Positions 1 through 7,621 of a stretch of 8,638 nucleotides of DNA are shown here, piece by piece (within the stretch, counting starts at the first letter, position 1; the number at the start of each line of letters is the position of its first letter). The stretch lies in NCBI GenBank assembly GCA_016763715.1, contig JAESTG010000142.1, positions 1 to 8,638 of the forward strand, written 5' to 3'. The DNA comes from Flavobacteriaceae bacterium (GTDB lineage: Bacteria > Bacteroidota > Bacteroidia > Flavobacteriales > Flavobacteriaceae). The position numbers were made by a program, and so were the translations under genes. The notes under the pieces were generated by a model that was not told the DNA's origin, made no database searches, and saw only the letters and a program-made list of their open reading frames with translations.

Positions 1-226
1 ATACATAATAGGTCAAACAACCTACCTCCACAGCATTATTGATTTGGCATATTTTGAAAACCAAACATTGAACCTCAAAGAAGAGCTATACAGCTTTGGA
101 ATGGGGCTAGGCCTACAAACTGAAGCTGGGGTTTTCAAATTGAATATTGCAAATGGAGTTTCTGCAATGCAGAATTTTAAATTTTCAAACACAAAAATCC
201 ACATCAGTCTATCCTCGCGCTTTTAG
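1..226 (+). CDS. C-terminal fragment of an outer-membrane beta-barrel protein (5' end outside window)
   Basis: The frame is open from the first bases of the window to a TAG at 224-226, giving 74 residues of the end of a longer protein. The fragment shows alternating polar and hydrophobic residues typical of transmembrane beta-strands. It includes a glycine-rich strand (GMGLGLQTEAGVFKL) and a final strand KIHISLSSRF that ends in phenylalanine, the usual C-terminal signal recognised by the BAM machinery. The pattern 'GxGLxTxAGxFxL ... FSNxKIHxSL' resembles the last strands of Omp85-superfamily barrels (BamA/TamA/ShlB-like) in flavobacteria, but the fragment is too short to decide the family. 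A TTG at 44 could act as a start in principle. This is unlikely because the coding pattern continues upstream of it to the window edge. The beta-barrel assignment is fairly safe; the family is an inference. Confidence 0.6.
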   Translation, partial: YIIGQTTYLHSIIDLAYFENQTLNLKEELYSFGMGLGLQTEAGVFKLNIANGVSAMQNFKFSNTKIHISLSSRF

Positions 227-286
227 TTAAACCCGATAACACCTTACCTCCTTAGTTAAAAAAAAACTAAATTTTAAGTTTAAAAA

Positions 287-318
287 GTTGTGTAATTAAC
301 TTTTTATTGTGATTTTTG
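287..318 (+). promoter_or_regulatory. Bacteroidota-type promoter for the susC operon
   Basis: A GTTG at 287-290 (-33 element, consensus TTTG/TTG) is followed after exactly 20 bases by GATTTTTG at 311-318. The latter fits the -7 consensus TAnnTTTG except for the first base. The known spacing for Bacteroidota primary-sigma promoters is about 19-21 bases. Transcription would begin near 323, leaving a short A/T-rich leader of about 24 bases before the ATG at 347. No other candidate with both elements was seen in the 120-base gap. No extracytoplasmic-function sigma or anti-sigma gene is nearby. Confidence 0.55.
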
Positions 319-346
319 GCATTGGCTAATTCAAATAAATTATAAA

Positions 347-3300
347 ATGAGAACAAAGTTTAGTGGAATTTTAACGCTTTTGCTAGCGTTTGTAGTGCAA
401 CTCACGTTCGCACAAGAAAAAACAATCTCAGGAACAATATCGGACGAGAACAGTCTACCATTGCCTGGGGTTAATGTTATTATAAAAGGGACTAGTACTG
501 GTACCCAATCAGATTTTGATGGAAATTACTCTGTTAATGCATCTGTTGGGCAAACTATTGTTTATAGTTACCTTGGTTACACAACACAAGAACAAGCTGT
601 AACGGCAGGCACTTCGAACATATCGTTCAGTATGGCTCCGGATGCAGAAGCTCTTAGTGAAGTTGTTGTAACAGGTTACGGTGGTAGAACTAAATCTAAA
701 AAAGCCCTAGGGTATGCGGTAAGTACTATCGAAGCAGAAGCTATCGAGAACAAACCAGAATCAGATGTAATTAGAAGTTTAAACGGTAAAGTTGCTGGTG
801 TTCAGATTGTAGGTACCGGTGGTGCTACTGGATCAGGAACAAACTTCATAATTCGATCGAAAAGTTCTATAAATGGTAATAACCAACCTTTATTTGTTGT
901 TGATGGAGTTCCGTTTGATGCGAGCACCAATCAACAAACTGGATTCGGTGGAGGTAATACTGTTACTAGTAGTCGTTTCTTAGATTTGGATCCAAACAAC
1001 ATTGAAAGTGTTCAAATACTAAAAGGACTTAGTGCGGCAGTACTTTACGGTCAACAAGGTCGTAACGGTGTAGTTCTTATCAAAACAAAAACTGGTAGTT
1101 CCAAAGACTTAAATAAAAAGTTTGAAGTTACACTATCACAATCAGTTTATGTAACTAAAATTTCTGCCTTAGCTGAGTACCAAAACGATTATGGGCAAGG
1201 TGCTAACAATGCTCCTAATGCTGGATTTGTTGGTAACTGGGGTGGACGTTTTGACGCTGGTCTAGACATTGCTCATCCTTATGCAGGTTTGGGTGATGCG
1301 GAATCAAATCCATTTCCACAATTTGTGGATGTAGAAATTCCTTACAGCGCAGCACCTAATAATGTATCAGATTTCTTCAGAACTGGTATAGGCTCCTCTA
1401 CTTCTATAAATGTTGCTGGAAGCGGAGATGGAGGAAGTCGATATAACATGAACTTTGGGTATACCACAGAAGATGGATATATTCCAAATAATGGGTTGAC
1501 ACGTTATAACTTTGGTATTGGTGGAAGCGCCAAGCTTAGTAATAAATTCACCTTTAACGGTACAGCTAACTACAGTAATCTTAGAGTAAATACTCCACCA
1601 ATTGCTGCGAACAATGCTGCTAACTCTTTGTCGATATTTACTCGATTACTATTCATTCCAAGGAACGTAGATCTTGGAAATTTACCATTTGAGAACCCTT
1701 CAGATGGATCTAGTGTATATTATAGAGCAGATCAAGAGAACCCATACTGGTTACTTAAAAATGCTGGAACGGAGCAAAAAGTGAGTCGCTTCTATGGTAG
1801 CTACAACGTCAGTTACGATGTTTCTGATTTTATTAGGTTAAATTATCGTTTTGGATTAGATACATATAATGAAGTCCAAGATTTTAAAGTAAACCGTGGA
1901 GCTGTAACAACTAATTACATTACAGGATATTTAAGAAGCACAAGTGCTACGAATTTAATTCATGACCATAACTTTAATGCTGGCTTCAATAATATTAAGA
2001 TTTCGGAAAAATTGACTTTTAGTACTTCACTAGGTTTTAATGCTAGACGAGATAGTTATGAGCAATTTGGTATTTCAAGTACCGATCAAATTACATTTGG
2101 CTTCTTCAATCATAAAAACTTCCTAAATGGTGGTGATTTAGATGCTGTAAGAGGTTCAAGTTTATCTTTCGAGCAAGAACAAAACATTTTAGGTATTTAC
2201 AATGAAACGTCATTAGACTATGACAATTTCTTATTCTTAACCCTATCGGGAAGAAATGACTGGGCGTCTACGCTTGAGCAACAAAATAGATCATTATTCT
2301 ATCCTGGTGTATCTCTTTATTTTGTCGCAACTTCTCTTGATGGAATAGGAAGCAACAGTGGTGGTTTAGGATATCTTAAATTCCGTGCAGCGTATGGTAC
2401 TTCTGCTCGTTTCCCTAGCCCATATAGTACTAGAGATGTGTTGTTACTTCAGCAAAATGGATTTATTGACTCTGATGGTCCTATAGTTACAAATTCCGTA
2501 GATTCGGAAAGATTTAATACCGACCTCAAACCAGAATTACAAAGAGAATTTGAAGTAGGATCGGACGCAGAATTTTTTAATAGACGACTAGTTATTGAAG
2601 CAACAGTTTACAAGCGTTTCATTGAAGATCAAATTATTCAAAACCCAGGAAGACCTGTTAACCCTTCCACTGGTTTCACAAGTATCGCTGATAACATTGC
2701 GAAAAGTGAGATTCAAGGTGTAGAGCTTGGACTTAATTTTGTTCCAATTAAAGCTGGAGATTTCACTTGGAGTATAAGAAATAATTTTTCTGCATATGAA
2801 AACACAGTTACAGACACAGGAGACATTGAAGAGCCAATCTTATTTGCAGGATTCATTGGTCTTGGTAACTATGCCGTTGAAGGCAAACCATTGGGTGTAA
2901 TCATTGGTAGTTATGCTGCTAGAATTGATTCAAATAATGCAACCGAAGAAAACCCTTTTGGAATTGGAGTAGAAGGAACATTATTGATTAACCCAACTGA
3001 CGGTAAGGTTATTGTAAGTGACAACGATCTTGGTCTTGGTGATGAAATTGTTGGTGACCCTAACCCTGATTGGAATGCAACGTCCATTCATACCTTTGAA
3101 TACAGAGGATTATCACTTTCAGCACAAATTGAGTATCAACATGGTGGTGACATTTATTCTCAAACTGCTTCTCAATTTTACAGACGTGGTGTTACAACTG
3201 TGAATACAGATAACAGAGAGGGATCGTTTGTACTCCCAGGAGTTTTAGCAGATCCAACCACTGGAACTCCATTGACTGATGGATCTGGAAATCAAATTCC

Positions 3301-3631
3301 AAACACCATCCAGATAAGTGCAAATGACGTCTACTTCATTAACCTTGTTGATCCTGTAGGGCAAGGCATCTACGATGCTTCACACTTTAGATTAAGAGAA
3401 ATTTCTTTAGGCTATACGCTACCTGAGAAGTTTTTAGAGAAAACTCCTTTCGGTAAAGTCTCTTTTTCTTTTTCTGGTCAAAACCTTTACGTAAGAACTT
3501 TTAACATACCACAAGCTTTCAACATTGATCCGGAAGCATTGAGTAGTGGTGTAGGTAATGGTCAAGGACTGGAATTCCAAACGGGCCCAACAAGCAAGCG
3601 TTATTCATTTAGTGTTAAAGCTACATTTTAA
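347..3631 (+). CDS. SusC/RagA-family TonB-dependent outer-membrane transporter
   Basis: The 1094-residue protein is the usual length for SusC-type transporters, which import oligosaccharides or peptides across the outer membrane using TonB energy. Residues 1-22 are a Sec signal peptide, with cleavage likely after the A in TFA|QEK. Residues about 26-98 form the carboxypeptidase-regulatory-like beta-sandwich (ISGTISDENSLPLPGVNVII, FDGNYSV). The TonB-box region is LSEVVVTG at 103-110. The plug domain spans about 115-250, with FVVDGVPFD at 183-191 and the signature SVQILKGLSAAVLYG starting at 221, followed by NGVVLIKTKTG. The rest is a large beta-barrel ending in KATF, a C-terminal phenylalanine. 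There is no N-terminal STN domain, so signalling through an anti-sigma factor is not expected. The ATG at 347 is set by the signal peptide. It is the first gene of the operon, and susD follows after 20 bases. The substrate cannot be told from sequence alone. Confidence 0.96.
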   Translation: MRTKFSGILTLLLAFVVQLTFAQEKTISGTISDENSLPLPGVNVIIKGTSTGTQSDFDGNYSVNASVGQTIVYSYLGYTTQEQAVTAGTSNISFSMAPDAEALSEVVVTGYGGRTKSKKALGYAVSTIEAEAIENKPESDVIRSLNGKVAGVQIVGTGGATGSGTNFIIRSKSSINGNNQPLFVVDGVPFDASTNQQTGFGGGNTVTSSRFLDLDPNNIESVQILKGLSAAVLYGQQGRNGVVLIKTKTGSSKDLNKKFEVTLSQSVYVTKISALAEYQNDYGQGANNAPNAGFVGNWGGRFDAGLDIAHPYAGLGDAESNPFPQFVDVEIPYSAAPNNVSDFFRTGIGSSTSINVAGSGDGGSRYNMNFGYTTEDGYIPNNGLTRYNFGIGGSAKLSNKFTFNGTANYSNLRVNTPPIAANNAANSLSIFTRLLFIPRNVDLGNLPFENPSDGSSVYYRADQENPYWLLKNAGTEQKVSRFYGSYNVSYDVSDFIRLNYRFGLDTYNEVQDFKVNRGAVTTNYITGYLRSTSATNLIHDHNFNAGFNNIKISEKLTFSTSLGFNARRDSYEQFGISSTDQITFGFFNHKNFLNGGDLDAVRGSSLSFEQEQNILGIYNETSLDYDNFLFLTLSGRNDWASTLEQQNRSLFYPGVSLYFVATSLDGIGSNSGGLGYLKFRAAYGTSARFPSPYSTRDVLLLQQNGFIDSDGPIVTNSVDSERFNTDLKPELQREFEVGSDAEFFNRRLVIEATVYKRFIEDQIIQNPGRPVNPSTGFTSIADNIAKSEIQGVELGLNFVPIKAGDFTWSIRNNFSAYENTVTDTGDIEEPILFAGFIGLGNYAVEGKPLGVIIGSYAARIDSNNATEENPFGIGVEGTLLINPTDGKVIVSDNDLGLGDEIVGDPNPDWNATSIHTFEYRGLSLSAQIEYQHGGDIYSQTASQFYRRGVTTVNTDNREGSFVLPGVLADPTTGTPLTDGSGNQIPNTIQISANDVYFINLVDPVGQGIYDASHFRLREISLGYTLPEKFLEKTPFGKVSFSFSGQNLYVRTFNIPQAFNIDPEALSSGVGNGQGLEFQTGPTSKRYSFSVKATF

Positions 3632-3651
3632 TAAAAAAAATAGATTTTATT

Positions 3652-5294
3652 ATGAAAAACATTTTTAAATATACATTTCTAACTCTAATGTTAACTGCTT
3701 TCATTGGCTGTGAAACGGGAGATTTAGATTTATTGAACGACCCCAACAACTTAACAGAGGAATCTGCGGACCCTAATTTCATTTTGAATGACGTCCAAAT
3801 TACTTTCCGAAATATATTTTCTGGGTATAATGGGCCTTCTCAAACGATTACAAGGATGACCAATCAATTCGGGGCCTATAGTGGACCAGTAAATGATGGA
3901 ACTTTAAGTTTCGAATGGTCACAGTCTTATCAAATGTTCACAAACATTGATAACCTACAAGCGATACATGAAAGTTCAGAGGACGGTATTGCTAATTTAT
4001 TAGGTGTAGCTCAAATATTTGAAGCTTTTTCCTATATTTTATTAGTTGATTACCTTGGTGATGTACCATATGATGAGGCCAATCAGCCTGAAGAATTTCC
4101 AAATCCAAAGGTGACTTTGGGCGCTACAGTGTACGCAAAGCAATTGGAATTATTGGATGAGGCAATTCCAAACCTTCAAAGTGGATCTACAATAAACCCT
4201 TCAACGGATCTTTATTTTGGTGAATTTGATAAGGACAAGTGGATTGCTGTTGCAAACACATTAAAGCTAAGAGTATATAACAACTTGAGATTAACTCAAC
4301 CAGCACAAGCTACTGAGGGAATTATCAAGTATTGAATGCTGGCTTTATTAATACATAAGCGGGAGATTCTCAATTCAACTATTCAACAGTAGATAATCCT
4401 GTTGATAGTAGGCACCCTTTCTTTACTAATGGTTACCTAGCGAGTGGTGCTGGAACATATATGAGTAATAATTATCTTGACCTCTTAAATGCAGGTGATG
4501 GCGAAGCTCCATTTATTGAGACTGGAACACCAGACCCAAGAGTTCGTTATTACCTATATAGACAGAGCTCTAGTGAGCCATCAGGTTCAAACCTTCCATG
4601 TGCAGGTGATGCAACTTATGACTACTGTTATGTTGGAAACCTTTATTGGGGAAGAGGCCACGGGGATGATGCAGGAATACCAAATGACAACACAAAAAGA
4701 ACGACCTTTGGTGTGTACCCTGGCGGAGGTTCATTTGATAGAGATTTATTTGAACAAGCTAGAGGTGTAAGTGAATCCTTAGAAGGAGCTGGTATTTTAC
4801 CAATATTAACATCCTCTTTCAGTAACTTTATTCTAGCGGAAGCTTCTGTGAGTCTAAACATTAATGCTGGATCCACAGTATCTTTATTGGAGAAGGGGAT
4901 AAGAGCTAGTATGGCTAAAGCAACTGGTTTTGTTGGTAGTCTATCCACAATAAACCCTGACACTAGTGAGGATTTCGGTGCTACCAATGCTCAAATAAAT
5001 AGCTATGTTAATGATGTTATTTCTGAATTCAATGGTGCCTCAAATGATTCTGAGCGCCTTGCTATAGTTGCTCGTGAACACTACCTTTCAACTTGGGGTA
5101 ACGGAGTAGAAGGTTACAATTTGTATAAGAGAACTGGTTTTCCAGTACTTCAGTCAAGCATAAGACCAACTGGACCATTCCCGAGATCTTTCAGATACCC
5201 AGATGTGGAAACTGAAAACAACCCGAACATTAGCCAACAAGAAGTTACTAGTCGTGTATTTTGGGATAACAATCCAGCAGGATTTGTAGACTAA
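3652..5294 (+). pseudogene. SusD/RagB-family nutrient-binding lipoprotein, interrupted by a frameshift and a stop
   Basis: SusD proteins are surface lipoproteins that cap the SusC barrel and capture its substrate. The first 227 residues read to TGA at 4333-4335. They start with a lipoprotein signal whose lipobox is FIGC (C20), then LLNDPNN and YLGDVPYDEA (about residues 134-143), both typical of the SusD-like_2 group. The next part is the family's WIAVANTLKLR helix. After the TGA, homology resumes in another frame (codons from 4329: LNAGFINT, then a TAA at 4356-4358, then AGDSQFNYST and DSRHPFFTNGY). That frame stays open to TAA at 5292-5294. A single missing base near 4327-4335 would join the frames and give about 547 residues, normal for the family, but the TAA at 4356 would still stop translation. 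It could be a true pseudogene or sequence error in a poor stretch. The ATG at 4461 is internal and not a real start. SusD follows the intact susC closely and shares its transcript. Confidence 0.88.
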
Positions 5295-5323
5295 TCCATT
5301 AATTAAATTAAATTCTTAATATT

Positions 5324-5965
5324 ATGAGAAAAAAAATAAAACCAGTTATTGCCTTAATGTTCTTAACATTGTCGGCAGTCTTTTTCACAAGTTGTGAAGA
5401 TACTGATAAGCATCGATTTCCAGAAGTTACAAATGGTGGATTTGTAAAATTTGTATTCCAACCAGATGTATGGGAAGGTATAGAAGCAGCACCTGAAGGT
5501 GGATTTTCTATCGTCTTATATCACATTGGAGCAGATCCAGCAGAGGCTAGCTTTACTGCCCTTACGGAAGACCCTTCTGGAAATGTAGCATCTTATGAGT
5601 TGTTTGTTAGAGGTACCTTTGAAGGTGCTCCTGAGGATCCTATCGCTTATAAAAGTACTACGGTATTTCCATTTGATGTAAGCTATTCAAGTGCAGATAT
5701 GGCTACATTATTTAATGTCCCTGTTGAAACATTTGTTACGGGAGATGAGTTCTTCTTTACTTCTACCACTACACTTACTAATGGTACAGTATACAACTCA
5801 ACAGCAACAGGTTCCCTTTTTGATGAGGAAGGTGAGCCATTGTCGGACACTTGGAATGGAGGAACTATTGATGGTGTGCTACTTCAAGGTGGAGATACTG
5901 GAACTAACTTAATTTTACCAGCTATATATTGGACGGTAAAATATTTAGATCCATCACCAGAATAA
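5324..5965 (+). CDS. Unrecognised lipoprotein, third gene of the SusCD operon
   Basis: The 213-residue protein begins with a charged MRKKIK, a hydrophobic stretch and the lipobox FTSC, with the lipidated cysteine at 24. The acidic residues EDTD right after that cysteine resemble the export signal that sends lipoproteins to the cell surface in Bacteroidota. The mature part (about 190 residues) is rich in beta-strand patterns and Thr/Ser/Gly, with no membrane segment and no recognisable catalytic motif. The segment GDEFFFTSTTTLTNGTVYN (about 141-159) recalls the 'GDxFxF...T.DGxxY' strand pair seen in other accessory lipoproteins of flavobacterial SusCD loci. By position it is comparable to SusE/SusF, the accessory glycan-binding lipoproteins, but I do not recognise sequence identity to them. 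It starts 29 bases after susD, in an A/T-rich leader without Shine-Dalgarno, and ends 22 bases before the operon terminator. Surface location is fairly safe; ligand binding is inference. Confidence 0.82.
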   Translation: MRKKIKPVIALMFLTLSAVFFTSCEDTDKHRFPEVTNGGFVKFVFQPDVWEGIEAAPEGGFSIVLYHIGADPAEASFTALTEDPSGNVASYELFVRGTFEGAPEDPIAYKSTTVFPFDVSYSSADMATLFNVPVETFVTGDEFFFTSTTTLTNGTVYNSTATGSLFDEEGEPLSDTWNGGTIDGVLLQGGDTGTNLILPAIYWTVKYLDPSPE

Positions 5966-5987
5966 TAACAAGTTGAAATAATTTTAT

Positions 5988-6018
5988 AAAAACCATCCGC
6001 CTTTTGCGGATGGTTTTT
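5988..6018 (+). terminator. Intrinsic terminator of the SusCD operon
   Basis: A perfect 13-bp inverted repeat pairs 5988-6000 (AAAAACCATCCGC) with 6006-6018 (GCGGATGGTTTTT) around a 5-base loop at 6001-6005. The inner eight pairs hold six G-C pairs, and the right arm runs into six T (6014-6019). It lies 22 bases after the stop of the third operon gene. Because the left arm starts with an A run it could also stop transcription on the - strand, though no gene there needs it. Confidence 0.9.
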
Positions 6019-6026
6019 TACTTTTG
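6019..6026 (+). promoter_or_regulatory. -7 promoter element of rlmB
   Basis: TACTTTTG matches the Bacteroidota -7 consensus TAnnTTTG exactly and starts at the last T of the terminator's T-run. Only four bases separate it from the ATG at 6031, so the expected start of transcription falls at or next to the start codon. A -33 TTTG at the usual spacing (around 5995-6000) is not present; that region is inside the terminator stem. Confidence 0.6.
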
Positions 6027-6030
6027 TACT

Positions 6031-6768
6031 ATGACTAAAGAAGATTTAATTTTTGGTGTTTATCCAGTACTTGAGGCTATAAAGTCCGATGTACAAATAC
6101 ATAAACTCTTTGTACAAAAGGGAACGAGCAATCTAAAACTAAATGAAATTGTATCATTATTAGAAAACAGTGATGTCTCTATTAGCTTTGTACCACAGGA
6201 AAAACTCGATAAACTTACTCGATCCAACCACCAAGGTGTAGTGGCCCTCTCCTCTCCTGTTTCATTCTTCAGTATAGAACAAGTAGTTGAACAAGCCTTA
6301 GAAAAAGATAAAATCCCACTATTCTTAGTTCTAGACCAAATTAGCGACGTACGAAACTTTGGCGCCATTATTCGTACCGCCGATTGCACCAATGTCGATG
6401 CTATCATTATTCAGAAAAAAGGAGGAGCACCTGTTAGTGGAGATACAGTAAAGACTTCCGCTGGCGCAATATTTAAAATACCAATCTGCAAAGTAGATCA
6501 CATCAAGGACGCTATCTTCTATCTTCAAGGATCGGAAATTAAAGTCATTGCTGCTACCGAAAAGACAGATCAAAGTATATACGATCTAAACCTTAATACA
6601 CCACTCGCTATTGTAATGGGGTCGGAAGGCAAAGGTGTATCAAAATCTATTTTAAACTTAGTAGATGAAAAAGCCGCACTTCCACTTCTAGGTCAAATCA
6701 ATTCATTAAACGTATCGGTAGCTTGTGGTGCATTTTTATATGAAGCCATTCGTCAAAGAACAACCTAA
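6031..6768 (+). CDS. rlmB: 23S rRNA 2'-O-ribose methyltransferase (RlmB, SPOUT/TrmH family)
   Basis: The 245-residue protein has the full SPOUT/TrmH architecture. An N-terminal RNA-binding domain (about 1-77) contains the typical FGVYPVLEAI at 8-17. Motif 1 is DVRNFGAIIRTA at 106-117, with the conserved N109 and R115. Motif 2 is VMGSEGKGVS at 195-204. Motif 3 is the LPL...NSLNVSVA region at 217-231, which forms the knot and binds S-adenosylmethionine. In E. coli, RlmB makes the Gm2251 modification in the peptidyl-transferase region of 23S rRNA; the same target here is inferred from length and motifs. The start is ATG 6031. Upstream in-frame start-like codons from 6004 lie within the terminator hairpin and before the -7 element, so they cannot be used from this promoter. 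The stop TAA (6766-6768) overlaps the stop of the convergent rhomboid gene. Other TrmH-family members with different RNA targets are possible but less likely. Confidence 0.92.
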   Translation: MTKEDLIFGVYPVLEAIKSDVQIHKLFVQKGTSNLKLNEIVSLLENSDVSISFVPQEKLDKLTRSNHQGVVALSSPVSFFSIEQVVEQALEKDKIPLFLVLDQISDVRNFGAIIRTADCTNVDAIIIQKKGGAPVSGDTVKTSAGAIFKIPICKVDHIKDAIFYLQGSEIKVIAATEKTDQSIYDLNLNTPLAIVMGSEGKGVSKSILNLVDEKAALPLLGQINSLNVSVACGAFLYEAIRQRTT

Positions 6769-6775
6769 TTGTTCT
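6757..6775. terminator. Possible weak bidirectional hairpin over the convergent stop codons
   Basis: AGAACAA (6757-6763) and TTGTTCT (6769-6775) form a perfect 7-bp inverted repeat with a 5-base loop CCTAA. Both stop codons lie at the loop: TAA of rlmB on the + strand and TAG of the rhomboid gene on the - strand. It is followed by pyrimidine-rich sequence on the + strand. The stem has only two G-C pairs, so it would be a weak terminator at best. It is listed because no other terminator candidate fits between these genes. Confidence 0.3.
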
Positions 6776-7532
6776 CTTCATTCGATTTATTTTTCAAGAT
6801 ATAGCGAACTGTTATTGGAGATATCATCGTATTATCTTCTGAAGCTTCTATTCCCTTTTCTTCTTCAGCTAGTTTTTCAATAAAATTTCCATCTTCATCA
6901 AAATGCTGCAGAAATAAGTCTTTTTCTGGGTCGTAATCATCTTGCTCCCAAGCATATTTTTTATTTTCAACAGACTGTTGTTTCAACACAAAAGCTAAAA
7001 TTAAACCGATAATAAACCCAGACAAATGTCCTTCCCAAGATATTTTAGGATCAACTGGAAACAGATACCTCAGTAATCCACCATAGACAAACACAACAAT
7101 CATTGATATCGCAATTAACTGATATCGCCTCGAAATAATCCCCTTAAAAAACAAGAAAGCCACGAGCATATATACCACCCCACTTGCCCCAATGTGCATG
7201 GCTGGCCTTGCAATAACCCAAGTTAGTAATCCAGTAAGTAATGTACCCCAAAACAACACTTTCCAACGAAGGTTTCTATAGAAAAAAAATAAAGCAGCAC
7301 TCAAAGCAAATAATGGAATAGAATTATTAAAGAGGTGTTTTAAACTACCATGAATAAACGGTGCAAACAAAACCCCTTTCAACCCTTCAACCTTCATTGG
7401 ATAAATACCCCATTTGGAAAACCTAAAGTTAAACCTAAGATCTATCCAAAATGCAAGCCAAATGAGTATTACAAATAATAAAGGAAATAGTATAATTTCA
7501 GATGAAAAGTAAAGAGACTTCTTTTGTTTCAT
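6765..7532 (-). CDS. Rhomboid-family intramembrane serine protease
   Basis: The 255-residue inner-membrane protein has the rhomboid core and a cytosolic tail. Catalytic residues are visible: the GASG motif with S117, and the histidine of WEGHLSG (H169), which form the Ser-His dyad. The loop and second helix carry the family pattern PFIHGSLKHLFNN (H61, H66, N69-N70), which supports the oxyanion site. Hydrophobic helices are at about 12-30, 67-84, 91-107, 115-130, 137-158 and 168-184. The last 70 residues are soluble and strongly acidic (EQDDYDPEKD, FDEDGNFIEK, EEEKGIEASEDN). Rhomboids cleave transmembrane substrates within the membrane; the substrate here is unknown. The start is ATG at 7532-7530 on the - strand, giving a short basic N-terminus before helix 1. 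It shares four bases with rlmB at the 3' end and is divergent from rarA. Confidence 0.93.
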   Translation of the reverse strand: MKQKKSLYFSSEIILFPLLFVILIWLAFWIDLRFNFRFSKWGIYPMKVEGLKGVLFAPFIHGSLKHLFNNSIPLFALSAALFFFYRNLRWKVLFWGTLLTGLLTWVIARPAMHIGASGVVYMLVAFLFFKGIISRRYQLIAISMIVVFVYGGLLRYLFPVDPKISWEGHLSGFIIGLILAFVLKQQSVENKKYAWEQDDYDPEKDLFLQHFDEDGNFIEKLAEEEKGIEASEDNTMISPITVRYILKNKSNEENN

Positions 7533-7558
7533 AACTACAATACGGCAAAAAACAATCC

Positions 7559-7572
7559 TAACTTACAAGTTA
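7559..7572. repeat. Short inverted repeat in the rhomboid-rarA divergent gap
   Basis: TAACTT and AAGTTA form 6-bp arms separated by AC. The site lies between two divergent genes, 27 bases upstream of the rhomboid start codon and about 37 bases before the rarA -7 element. This is the right kind of place for an operator, but in AT-rich DNA an element of this size can arise by chance. Confidence 0.25.
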
Positions 7573-7608
7573 TGATAAATTGTCAGTAATTTGATCTTTT
7601 TAATATTG

Positions 7609-7616
7609 TAATTTTG
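7609..7616 (+). promoter_or_regulatory. -7 promoter element of rarA
   Basis: TAATTTTG is an exact match to TAnnTTTG and lies five bases before the ATG at 7622, the same arrangement as at rlmB. The best -33 candidates, TTTG at 7590-7593 and TTG at 7580-7582, are spaced 15 and 26 bases away. Neither fits the normal 19-21, so the upstream element is weak or absent. Confidence 0.55.
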
Positions 7617-7621
7617 TGTCT

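Noticed and set aside
252..270. TTAGTT / AACTAA dyad around a seven-A loop as a terminator for the first gene
   Set aside because: Only six AT-rich pairs, no T-tract after the stem on the + strand, and the A-run lies in the loop. It looks like chance in AT-rich DNA.
3630..3651. AATAAAA / TTTTATT inverted repeat filling the susC-susD gap, as an attenuator
   Set aside because: The stem is entirely A-T with an 8-base loop and would not be stable. The gap is simply A/T-rich, like other translation starts here.
4643..4987. 114-residue open frame on the - strand inside susD
   Set aside because: It lies opposite clear SusD coding sequence, with no promoter, no signal and no recognisable protein pattern.
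4461..5294. A separate gene starting at ATG 4461
   Set aside because: SusD-type sequence continues upstream of this ATG in the same frame back to about 4359, and its N-terminus has no signal peptide. It is the second part of susD.
6004..6030. An upstream start giving RlmB nine extra residues
   Set aside because: Those codons lie in the terminator stem and before the -7 element. ATG 6031 gives the normal family N-terminus and length.
6060..6407. 115-residue open frame on the - strand inside rlmB
   Set aside because: It is antisense to well-conserved RlmB motifs and has no protein-like domain pattern.
7616..7621. GTG start for RarA two codons upstream
   Set aside because: The GTG overlaps the last base of the TAATTTTG promoter element, so it would not be in the transcript. 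ATG 7622 gives the usual N-terminus.
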